From CAZVAR01 sp964625225 (GTDB lineage: Bacteria; Pseudomonadota; Alphaproteobacteria; JAJUGE01), in the NCBI GenBank assembly GCA_964625225.1, contig CAZVAR010000008.1:1-58509 (forward strand): DNA of 58,509 nt. The letters run 5' to 3'. The translations under genes were made by a program, and so were the position numbers. Of the stretch, positions 9,444 through 16,726 are shown piece by piece (the stretch's first letter is position 1; each line of letters begins with the position of its first letter). The notes under the pieces are model-generated. The model was not told where the DNA came from, did not search any database, and saw only the letters and a program-made list of their open reading frames with translations.

Positions 9444-10282
9444 GCACAACCCGCCATCTCCTGCCGGTCCTGCTCCTGGCCGCCGTCGCCGCGCTGGCGG
9501 CGCCCCGCCCCAGCGCGGCGCAGGCGCTCGGCATGACCTCGCTGGACGACAAGGCGCCGATCGAGGTCGAGGCCAGTCAGGGGATCGAGTGGCGACGCGA
9601 CGATAAAGTGTTCGTCGCCCGTGGCGATGCGCGGGCGAGTCAGGGGAACGTCACGGTACATGCCGATACGCTGACCGCGCATTATCGGGATCCGGAGGGC
9701 GGAGGCATACAGATCTACCGGGTCGAAGCGATCGGCAACGTGCGGATCAGTTCCGGCGACAGCACCATCGAAGGCGAGCACGGGGTCTACGATCTCGACC
9801 GTGACGTGATGACCGTGACCGGCGATCAGGTCGTCCTGGTCACACCGGAGCAGCGCGTCGTTGCCCGCGAGAGCATGGAGTTCGACAACCGGCGCCAGGT
9901 CGCCGTCGCTCGCGGCGATGCGACCGTCGCCCGGGGCGATCAGCGCATCCGGGCCGACGTGCTGACCGCGCATTTCCGGCGCGGCGAAAATGGTCGGGCG
10001 GTCATCGGCCGCATCGAGGGCACGGGCAACGTGCATGTCTCGACCCGCAGCGAGATTGCGCGGGCGGAACGAGGCGTGTACGACCTCGACAGCGGCGTGG
10101 CGACATTGTCGGGATCGGTCCGGATCACCCGGGAAGCGAACCAGTTGAACGGCGAATTCGCGGAGATCAATCTGCGCACCGGGATCAGCCGGCTGACCGG
10201 CGCCCCGGGCGATGCGGACGGCCGGGTCCGGGCACTGATCGTCCCCGGTCGGCGGGCCGAGTCCGCCGGCAGCGGCCGTTGA
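9440..10282 (+). CDS. lptA: LPS transport periplasmic protein LptA
   Basis: Periplasmic protein that forms the LPS-conducting filament between inner and outer membrane. 280 residues, longer than the 185 of E. coli. A cleavable signal peptide is seen (MSTTRHLLPVLLLAAVAAL..., cleavage likely after PSAAQA). Two OstA-like segments follow: the first with FVARGDARASQGNVTVHAD and DLDRDVMTVTGDQVVL, the second with AVARGDATVARGDQRIRAD and DLDSGVATLSGSVRITR. The ATG overlaps the lptC stop by 4 bp; lptB follows after 22 bp. Confidence 0.88.
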   Translation: MSTTRHLLPVLLLAAVAALAAPRPSAAQALGMTSLDDKAPIEVEASQGIEWRRDDKVFVARGDARASQGNVTVHADTLTAHYRDPEGGGIQIYRVEAIGNVRISSGDSTIEGEHGVYDLDRDVMTVTGDQVVLVTPEQRVVARESMEFDNRRQVAVARGDATVARGDQRIRADVLTAHFRRGENGRAVIGRIEGTGNVHVSTRSEIARAERGVYDLDSGVATLSGSVRITREANQLNGEFAEINLRTGISRLTGAPGDADGRVRALIVPGRRAESAGSGR

Positions 10283-10304
10283 CGCCGAGCGAGGAGAAGA
10301 AGGC

Positions 10305-11138
10305 GTGTGGATCGAGACGGAGGAAGGGTCCGCGCGGAAGCGCGCCGCCGACGGTCGGGGGTCTAATTCCGGCGTCGCTGAGGGCGAGCGGCCCGGACCG
10401 CAGCTCGTGGCCGACAACCCGGGACTCGTCGCCGAGAACCTAGGCAAGCGATTCAAGAAGCGACCGGTCCTGCGCGGCGTGAGCCTCTCCGTGGATCGCG
10501 GCGAGATCGTTGGCCTGCTCGGACCGAACGGCGCCGGCAAGACCACCTGCTTCTACATCATCACCGGGCTGATCGCCCCGGACTACGGCGCGATCAGCCT
10601 GGACGGGGTGGACATCACGCGGCTGCCCATGTACCGGCGTGCGCGCCTCGGCATCGGCTATCTGCCGCAGGAGCCTTCGATCTTTCGCGGTCTCACCGTC
10701 GAGCAGAACATCCGGGCGGTGCTGGAGATTTCCGAGCGCGACCGCGATGCCCGCGAGGCGGCACTCGACGACCTCTTGGCGGAGTTCTCGATTACCCATC
10801 TGCGCCGCACGCCCGCGCTTGCGCTGTCCGGCGGTGAGCGGCGGCGGGTGGAGATCGCCCGCGCCCTCGCCGCCAAACCCGGCTTCATCCTTCTCGACGA
10901 GCCGCTGGCCGGCATCGACCCGATCGCGGTCAGCGACATCCGTGAACTGGTGCTGCACCTGCGGGATCGCGGCATCGGCGTGCTCATCACCGACCACAAT
11001 GTCCGGGAGACGCTGGAGCTCGTTGACCGTGCCTACATCCTCCACGACGGCATGGTGCTGATGCAGGGCGCACCCTCGGAGATCGTCGCAGACGAGGCGG
11101 TCCGCCGGGTTTACCTCGGCGAAAGATTCAGTCTGTAG
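10305..11138 (+). CDS. lptB: LPS export ABC transporter ATP-binding protein LptB
   Basis: ATPase that powers extraction of LPS from the inner membrane with LptFG. Walker A is GPNGAGKTT, the signature LSGGERRRVEIARAL, Walker B FILLDEPLAGIDP and the switch His is in ITDHNVRETL. The GTG at 10305 with GAGGAG upstream gives 277 residues, including a Glu/Arg-rich N-terminal tail of about 40 residues before VAENLGKRFKKRPVL. The core alone is the usual 240. The true start might be internal, although no better ATG is apparent. Followed 26 bp later by rpoN, a classic proteobacterial linkage. Confidence 0.93.
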   Translation: MWIETEEGSARKRAADGRGSNSGVAEGERPGPQLVADNPGLVAENLGKRFKKRPVLRGVSLSVDRGEIVGLLGPNGAGKTTCFYIITGLIAPDYGAISLDGVDITRLPMYRRARLGIGYLPQEPSIFRGLTVEQNIRAVLEISERDRDAREAALDDLLAEFSITHLRRTPALALSGGERRRVEIARALAAKPGFILLDEPLAGIDPIAVSDIRELVLHLRDRGIGVLITDHNVRETLELVDRAYILHDGMVLMQGAPSEIVADEAVRRVYLGERFSL

Positions 11139-11167
11139 GAATTAACCACGTTCCTACGGGTAGGGTG

Positions 11168-12655
11168 ATGGCCATCGTTCAACGCCAGGAGCTTCGTCAG
11201 GTCCAGTCACAGGGCCTGATCATGACACCGCAGCTGCAGCAGGCGATCAAATTGCTGCAACTTTCCGGCGTCGAGCTGGCAGCCTATGTCGAGGAGCAGC
11301 TCCAGCAGAATCCGCTTCTCGAGCGTGACGAAGGTACCGGGGAAGAGGCGGCGGTCCCCGAGCGCGCCGAACCGCGTGCAGACGGCGCCGACGCCGTGTT
11401 GCGGGACGGCGACATCGCCGCAACCGCTGCAGACATCGATACCGACTATGAAAATGTCTGGGACGGCGAGGCCGCCGGCGCCGGCGGCACCCGGTCTCGT
11501 GGCAATGGCGGCAGCTTCGACGAGGAGGGCGGCTCGGGGTTCGAGGAGTTCGTGAGCGAACGGCCGACGCTGCGCCAGTATCTCGACCGCCAGGTGGGTC
11601 TCGAATTCGCCGATCCCGCCGACCGGCTGATCGCGGCCCATCTCGTCGATCTGCTGGACGAGGCTGGTTATCTTACCGGTGACCCGGCACAGGTGGCTGC
11701 CCAACTCGGCTGTCCGCCGGCGCGAGTGGAGGCAGTGCTGGCGCGACTGCAACAGCTCGAGCCGGCCGGATTGTTCGCCCGCAGTCTCGCCGAATGCCTG
11801 GCACTCCAGCTCCGCGACCGCAACCGGCTAGACCCGGCGATGCAGGCGTTGCTGGACAATCTGGAACTCCTGGCGGGCCGCAATTTCGCTGCGCTGCAGC
11901 AGATCTGCGGCGTGAACGGCGAAGACCTTGCGGATATGATCGCCGAGATCCGCCGCCTGGACCCGAAGCCGGCACTCGCCTTCGCGACGGAGCCGGCGCC
12001 GACGGTCGTCCCGGACGTCCTCATGCGTCGCCATCCCGATGGCGGTTGGCAGGTGGATCTCAACCCGGACGCGCTGCCGCGGGTGCTGATCAATGCCCAC
12101 TATCACGCCTGGGTCCGCCGCGGTGCCGGGACCAGGGCGGAACGCGACTTTATCGCCGAGCAGTACAATGCAGCCAACTGGCTGGTGAAGTCGCTGCATC
12201 AGCGGGCGACCACCGTGCTCAAGGTCGCAACCGAGATCGTGCGCCAGCAGGATGCGTTCTTCGTCCACGGCGTCGAGCATTTGCGGCCGCTGACGCTCCG
12301 CGACATCGCCGAGGCGATCGACATGCACGAGAGTACGGTCAGCCGGGTCACGACCAACAAGTACATGGCAACGCCACGGGGCCTGCTCGAGATGAAATAT
12401 TTCTTCAGCTCGGCGATCCCCAGCGCGTCGGGCGGCATGGCGCATTCGGCGGAGGCCGTCCGTTTCCGGATCAAGGCGCTGATCGAACAGGAGCCTCCCA
12501 CGGCGGTGCTGTCCGATGACAAGATCGTGACCGTGTTGCGCGCCGCGGGCATCGACATTGCCCGCCGCACCGTCGCGAAGTACCGGGAGGCCATGCGTAT
12601 CCCCTCCTCGGCACAACGCCGCCGCGAGAAACTGGGCGACGCGTTGCGGCCTTGA
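11168..12655 (+). CDS. rpoN: RNA polymerase sigma-54 factor
   Basis: Alternative sigma factor that needs AAA+ activators and reads -24/-12 promoters, typically for nitrogen and flagellar genes. About 495 residues. The Gln-rich region I is at the N terminus (LIMTPQLQQAIKLLQLSG), an acidic region II follows (about residues 55-130), then the core-binding domain, the helix-turn-helix in region III (DIAEAIDMHESTVSRVTTNK), and a C-terminal RpoN box ARRTVAKYREAMRIPSS. The ATG at 11168 directly follows an in-frame GTG at 11165; ATG is preferred because family members begin MAxVQRQ or similar. Confidence 0.95.
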   Translation: MAIVQRQELRQVQSQGLIMTPQLQQAIKLLQLSGVELAAYVEEQLQQNPLLERDEGTGEEAAVPERAEPRADGADAVLRDGDIAATAADIDTDYENVWDGEAAGAGGTRSRGNGGSFDEEGGSGFEEFVSERPTLRQYLDRQVGLEFADPADRLIAAHLVDLLDEAGYLTGDPAQVAAQLGCPPARVEAVLARLQQLEPAGLFARSLAECLALQLRDRNRLDPAMQALLDNLELLAGRNFAALQQICGVNGEDLADMIAEIRRLDPKPALAFATEPAPTVVPDVLMRRHPDGGWQVDLNPDALPRVLINAHYHAWVRRGAGTRAERDFIAEQYNAANWLVKSLHQRATTVLKVATEIVRQQDAFFVHGVEHLRPLTLRDIAEAIDMHESTVSRVTTNKYMATPRGLLEMKYFFSSAIPSASGGMAHSAEAVRFRIKALIEQEPPTAVLSDDKIVTVLRAAGIDIARRTVAKYREAMRIPSSAQRRREKLGDALRP

Positions 12656-12879
12656 CGCCGATAGGCCCCGACATTAGCTTCCGAAACTTCAGTCGGCCGG
12701 CAACAGCCCGCCACAGCCTGTGTTTATGAGCATATCGGCTCCTCGGCAGATGCGGCTTCCCATAGCGCCGTGTGCGCCCGGTAACAGTGGCCCGACCGCC
12801 GAGATCACTTTGGCTGATTCCTCCGATCCGATCGGTGACCGACATCGGCGTGAGGTTGGCTGAGTTCCGAGGTGGTTAT

Positions 12880-13344
12880 ATGGATATCGCGGATCTGTTG
12901 AGCCCATCCCGCATCCTCATCGGGATGCGGGCCGCCAGCAAACGGCAAGTTCTGGAACTGCTGGCACGCCACGCTGCCGGAGAGACGGGCTTGCCCGAGC
13001 GGGCCATCTTCGAGGTGCTGGTGGACCGGGAGCGGCTCGGCACCACGGGTGTCGGGCGCGGGGTGGCGATCCCGCACGGCAAGATCGCCGGCCTGGAGCG
13101 GATCTACGGCCTGCTGGCGACGTTGGAGACCCCGATCCCGTTCGACTCGATCGACGAGCAGTCGGTCGATATCGTCTTCCTCCTCCTGGCGCCGGAGGCG
13201 GCCGGCGCGGAGCATCTTAAGGCGCTTGCCAGAATCTCGCGCCTGCTGCGTGATCGCGAGGTTTGCGAGGGCCTGCGGACCGCCCAATCAGCGGAGGCCG
13301 CGTTGGCGCTCCTGACCGATACCGCGGCGAAGCAAGCCGCCTGA
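12880..13344 (+). CDS. ptsN: PTS-Ntr EIIA protein (PtsN)
   Basis: Nitrogen-related EIIA phosphocarrier, which regulates targets such as potassium transport and stress responses according to its phosphorylation state. 154 residues. The phospho-accepting histidine is His66 in GRGVAIPHGKI, and the MDIADLLSPSRILIGM start and FLLLAPEAAGAEHLKALARIS segments are typical. The ATG at 12880 has a GAGGTGG Shine-Dalgarno 5 bp before it; the longer frame from 12772 is not supported. A 224-bp gap from rpoN replaces the hpf gene normally found there. Confidence 0.93.
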   Translation: MDIADLLSPSRILIGMRAASKRQVLELLARHAAGETGLPERAIFEVLVDRERLGTTGVGRGVAIPHGKIAGLERIYGLLATLETPIPFDSIDEQSVDIVFLLLAPEAAGAEHLKALARISRLLRDREVCEGLRTAQSAEAALALLTDTAAKQAA

Positions 13345-13362
13345 CGCGCCGCGCCGGTCGGC

Positions 13363-13590
13363 TCAATGCAGGCTGACCGGCTCCATACCATGCTGAAGGA
13401 TCGCGGCGACGGCCGTAGCGCGTTCCTCGGCGAAGCCGATCACGGCGCCATCCGCCCCGTGAATGGCGTAGCCGCGGACCCCGTCCGCCTCCGCCGGCCG
13501 GACGTAGGCGACCGCCATGCGGCCCAGATTGCGAAGGTCCTGCGCGCTGAAGATTGCGTTGTCCACGCGATTCTGGTTGATGTCGGACAT
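13363..13590 (-). CDS. DUF1150 family protein
   Basis: 75-residue small acidic protein of the DUF1150 family, restricted mainly to alphaproteobacteria and usually encoded beside a small heat-shock protein. The family pattern MAVAYVRP, then GYAIHGADGAVIGFAEER and a C-terminal Met-Pro-Val-Ser-like end, is visible. No membrane segment or signal. The gene sits 43 bp after hsp20 on the same strand, so it is probably co-transcribed and heat-induced. Biochemical function is unknown. Confidence 0.8.
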   Translation of the reverse strand: MSDINQNRVDNAIFSAQDLRNLGRMAVAYVRPAEADGVRGYAIHGADGAVIGFAEERATAVAAILQHGMEPVSLH

Positions 13591-13633
13591 GGAACTCCCC
13601 TCCAGATGAGCGAGCCGCGGAAAGGGCTGCGGA

Positions 13634-14104
13634 TCAGCGTGTGCCGCCCGCCGTCTCCACGGTTAGCGAGCTGCCGTCCGGCCGCGGCCTGCGGTCGGTG
13701 CGGATCTCGATGGTGCGGGTGCGGGTGACCGGCCGTGGCCGATGCAGATCGATATGCAACAGCCCGTCCTCCATCGCCGCGCCGACCACTTCGATCCCGT
13801 CGGCCAGCACGAAGCGCCGCTGGAACTGCCGGGCCGCGATGCCCCGATGCAGGTAGACCCGGTGCGAGCCCTCTTCGGGCTGCTTGCCGCGCACGACGAG
13901 CTGGTTGCCTTCCACGGCAACCGACAGGTCACGCGGCGTGAAACCGGCGACGGCGAGAGTGATACGCAATGCGTCCTCGCCGCGCTGTTCCACGTTGTAG
14001 GGCGGATAGCCGTCGGAAGAGGCCTTCGCCACGCTGTCCAGGACACGCTCGATCTGGTCGAAGCCGAGCAGTAGCGGGCTGTTGAAGAGCGACATTCTGG
14101 ACAT
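13634..14104 (-). CDS. Small heat-shock protein, Hsp20/IbpA family
   Basis: ATP-independent holdase chaperone. 156 residues. The alpha-crystallin domain covers about residues 35-130: PPYNVEQRGEDALRITLAVAGF, ELVVRG-type strand NQLVVRGKQ, RVYLHRGIAARQFQRRFVLAD, and GLLHIDL near its end. An IxI-like C-terminal anchor may be represented by RTIEIRT. I chose the ATG at 14104 (MSRMSLFNSPLLLGFD) because it follows a full AAGGAGGT Shine-Dalgarno and matches IbpA starts. The upstream frame is non-coding. A heat-shock-type promoter is seen about 100 bp upstream. Confidence 0.93.
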   Translation of the reverse strand: MSRMSLFNSPLLLGFDQIERVLDSVAKASSDGYPPYNVEQRGEDALRITLAVAGFTPRDLSVAVEGNQLVVRGKQPEEGSHRVYLHRGIAARQFQRRFVLADGIEVVGAAMEDGLLHIDLHRPRPVTRTRTIEIRTDRRPRPDGSSLTVETAGGTR

Positions 14105-14196
14105 CGCGCACCTCCTTGAAGCGAGCGCGGAAGGAAAGATCGGGTCCTCCCCGGCACCCTGCTGGCGGCCCGCAATCGGCGCCGCCGTGGCTACAG

Positions 14197-14225
14197 ATGT
14201 GGGGAAAACACGCCAGAGGATCAAG
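14197..14225 (-). promoter_or_regulatory. Candidate RpoH (sigma-32) promoter for hsp20
   Basis: On the minus strand CTTGA (14221-14225 on plus), a 16-bp spacer, then CCCCACAT (14197-14204). This is close to the sigma-32 pattern CTTGAAA / CCCCATNT. It leaves a 5' leader of roughly 85 nt before hsp20, long enough for a thermosensor structure covering the strong Shine-Dalgarno. Confidence 0.45.
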
Positions 14226-14309
14226 ATCCAGGTGCCACGCCGGTTTGACAAGCGCAAGGCCCCATGCGAGCGTCGCGCGGCCCTATGCCGGTGAACGGAT
14301 GAGACCGTA

Positions 14310-15452
14310 ATGGACCAGCTGCCCGCCGCCGATCCCCGTATCGACCCCGAGGAAATACTCGCCGGGATCCGGCGTTGGGTGGAGATCGAGACGCCGACCG
14401 CCGATGCCGCGGCCGTCAACCGGCTGGTCGACATGGTGCAGGAGGAGGCCGCCGGGATCGGCGGACGCGTCGAACGCATTCCGGGCCGCGACGGCTACGG
14501 CGATATCCTCAGGGTTCGCACCCCCTGGGACGAGGATGAGCCCGGCATCCTGGTGCTCAGCCATCTCGATACGGTTCACCCCGTCGGCACCCTCGCGCGC
14601 AATCCGTTCCGGCGCGAAGGCGATCGGGTGTTCGGCCCCGGCACCTACGACATGAAAGGGGGCGCCTATCTGGCACTCTACGCCTTCCGGCATCTGGCCC
14701 GCCTGAATCGGCGCACGCCCCTGCCGATCACCTTCCTTTACGTCTCGGAGGAGGAGGTCGGCAGCCCGATCTCGCGCGAGATTATTGAGCGCGAGGCACG
14801 CCGGGCCCGCTACGTCCTTGTCACCGAGCCGGCCCGCGAGGGCGGCCGCATCGTCACCGCCCGCAAGGGGGTGGCCCGGTTCACGGTCACCGTCCGCGGC
14901 CGCGCCGCCCACTCCGGCACCCGCCCGCAGGACGGACGCAGCGCAATCCGTGAGATGGCGCGGCAAATCCTGTTCATTGAGGGGCTGACCGACTTCGCCC
15001 GCGGCACCACGGCGAATGTCGGCCTGCTGCGCGGCGGCACGGCCGTCAATGTTGTCCCGGCGCACTGCGTCGCGGAGGTCGATCTGCGTGTCCCCGACAT
15101 GGCGGCGGCCGACGAGGCGATCGCCGCGTTGCGTGGCCTGGTGCCCCATGACCCGGATGTCGAGATCACCGTCGAGGGAGAGCTCAACCGCCCGCCCTTC
15201 GAGAAGAGCGCCGCGATCGCCGCGTTGTTCGAGCATGCCCGCAGCCTCGCCGCCGAGATCGGCTTCCAACTCGGCGACGTGAAGACGGGCGGCGGCAGCG
15301 ACGGCAATTTCACGGCTGCGCTCGGCGTCCCGACGCTGGACGGCCTCGGCGTCGACGGCGAAGGCGGCCACACTGAGCACGAGCAGCTCTACTATTCCTC
15401 GCTGGTGCCTCGCGCGACGCTGATGCTGCGTCTGTTCGAGACTCTGACCTGA
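14310..15452 (+). CDS. M20 family metallopeptidase (glutamate carboxypeptidase-like)
   Basis: 380-residue di-zinc hydrolase of the M20 family (carboxypeptidase G2 / ArgE / DapE). Metal and catalytic residues are seen in SHLDTVHP (His85, Asp87), Asp114 in TYDMKGG, the Glu pair in YVSEEEVGS, the Glu in TEPAREGG, and the His in GEGGHTEHE. The dimerisation domain includes RAAHSGTRPQDGRSAI. The overall order looks most like glutamate carboxypeptidases, which cut C-terminal Glu from peptides or folates, but the substrate cannot be read from the sequence. Cytoplasmic: no signal peptide. Divergent from hsp20, sharing a 205-bp intergenic region. Confidence 0.88.
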   Translation: MDQLPAADPRIDPEEILAGIRRWVEIETPTADAAAVNRLVDMVQEEAAGIGGRVERIPGRDGYGDILRVRTPWDEDEPGILVLSHLDTVHPVGTLARNPFRREGDRVFGPGTYDMKGGAYLALYAFRHLARLNRRTPLPITFLYVSEEEVGSPISREIIEREARRARYVLVTEPAREGGRIVTARKGVARFTVTVRGRAAHSGTRPQDGRSAIREMARQILFIEGLTDFARGTTANVGLLRGGTAVNVVPAHCVAEVDLRVPDMAAADEAIAALRGLVPHDPDVEITVEGELNRPPFEKSAAIAALFEHARSLAAEIGFQLGDVKTGGGSDGNFTAALGVPTLDGLGVDGEGGHTEHEQLYYSSLVPRATLMLRLFETLT

Positions 15453-15574
15453 GCCAGCCGCGCTGATCCACAGCGAACCCGCCCGTCGCAGCCCGAGGTC
15501 TCTTCACAATGCGCCGACCAGCCGGCTAGAAACCCGGACGGCCTGTCTATTCCGGTGCCCCGACGGAGGGCCCC

Positions 15575-15754
15575 ATGCATTACATCGCCATTCTGGGCTT
15601 CCTGCTCGCCGTCACCTTTGCGACGGGCGGCCATTCCGGGACCTTCGAGCAGGCCTATCGCGCCGCGACGCGCGGCGATGTCGGCCGTGCGGTCGAGCTC
15701 TTCTCCGTCGCGCTGCGCCGCACGCTCCGGGATGCCGACATCGAGAAGCGGTGA
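15575..15754 (+). CDS. Small putative exported protein (59 aa)
   Basis: A 59-residue open frame with a good CGGAGGG Shine-Dalgarno 5 bp before the ATG. The first 18 residues (MHYIAILGFLLAVTFATG) form a hydrophobic signal-like segment. The rest, FEQAYRAATRGDVGRAVELFSVAL and onward, resembles one tetratricopeptide-type helix pair. It lies between the M20 gene and a convergent SDR gene. I do not recognise a family; it could be a real small TPR-like exported protein or the remnant of a larger one. Confidence 0.5.
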   Translation: MHYIAILGFLLAVTFATGGHSGTFEQAYRAATRGDVGRAVELFSVALRRTLRDADIEKR

Positions 15755-15775
15755 CGCGCCGAGCGCCGCGGCTGC

Positions 15776-16567
15776 TCAGGCGGCGGTCACGCCGCCGTCG
15801 ATCACCAGCTCCGCGCCGGTCATGTAGGCGGACGCGTCGGAAGCCAGGAACAGCACCCCGTTGGCGATGTCCTCCGGCGTCGCCGAGCGGCCGATCGGGA
15901 TCTGCCGGTTCATCCGCTTGGCCGGGTCGATGTCGTTGGCGTCGGGCCGGAAGGCCGGGTCGTCCGGGAACATCTTGCTCCAGAGCGGCGTCACGACGAT
16001 TCCGGGATGCACGGAGTTGACGCGAATGCGGTCACCGTTGCGCGCGCATTCCAGAGCGGCCGATTTGGTGAAAAGTCGCACCGCGCCCTTGGTTGCGCTG
16101 TAGGCGGACAGGCCGACGGAGTTGCCGGTGATGCCCGCCACCGAGGACATGTTGACGATGGAGCCGCCTCCGCTGCGCCGCATCGCGGGAATCGCGTGCT
16201 TGGTGCCGAGGAACACCCCGTCGACATTGATCGCCTGCTGCCGCCGCCAGTCCTCCAGGCTCATCTCCGTGATGGGCACGCAGAGCGCGATCCCCGCATT
16301 GTTGACCAGCACGTCGAGCCGGCCACAGGTCTCGACCGTCCGGTCGATCGCGCCGCGCCACGCCGCCTCATCGGTCACGTCCAGCCGCTGATAGAAGGCG
16401 CGGCCACCGCTCCGGCCGAGCGCGGCCGCCAGATCCTCGCCCGCCGCATCGTCGATATCGGCGACCACCACGGTCGCACCTTCGCGCACCAGCACCTCGC
16501 AGCAGGCGCGCCCGATTCCCGATGCGCCGCCCGTGACGAGCGCCACCTTTCCCTCGACCTGTCCCAT
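15776..16567 (-). CDS. SDR family NAD(P)-dependent alcohol dehydrogenase
   Basis: 263-residue classical short-chain dehydrogenase/reductase. The cofactor motif TGGASGIG is at residues 12-19, with NNAG near 89-92. The catalytic triad is complete: Ser142, Tyr156 and Lys160 in YSATK. Asp37 after the second strand favours NAD over NADP. The overall sequence recalls cyclopentanol/cyclohexanol-type dehydrogenases, but the substrate is not known. It is the last gene of the minus-strand hydantoinase/ABC locus, 159 bp after hyuB. Membership in that transcript is inference from strand and context. Confidence 0.88.
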   Translation of the reverse strand: MGQVEGKVALVTGGASGIGRACCEVLVREGATVVVADIDDAAGEDLAAALGRSGGRAFYQRLDVTDEAAWRGAIDRTVETCGRLDVLVNNAGIALCVPITEMSLEDWRRQQAINVDGVFLGTKHAIPAMRRSGGGSIVNMSSVAGITGNSVGLSAYSATKGAVRLFTKSAALECARNGDRIRVNSVHPGIVVTPLWSKMFPDDPAFRPDANDIDPAKRMNRQIPIGRSATPEDIANGVLFLASDASAYMTGAELVIDGGVTAA

Positions 16568-16726
16568 CGCATTCTCCCCTCACCGGCGCCGGGCGTCAGC
16601 CGGGCGCTGCGGCGAGTCTGCCGCCGTTGCGGCGAGCTGTCATCCGCGACTTCCGGCCCGGACGCGGTCCCCGACGGCAGGAGCATAGCGTCGCGCCGGG
16701 TCTCGCGTGCGAGCGGGCACCGGCCT

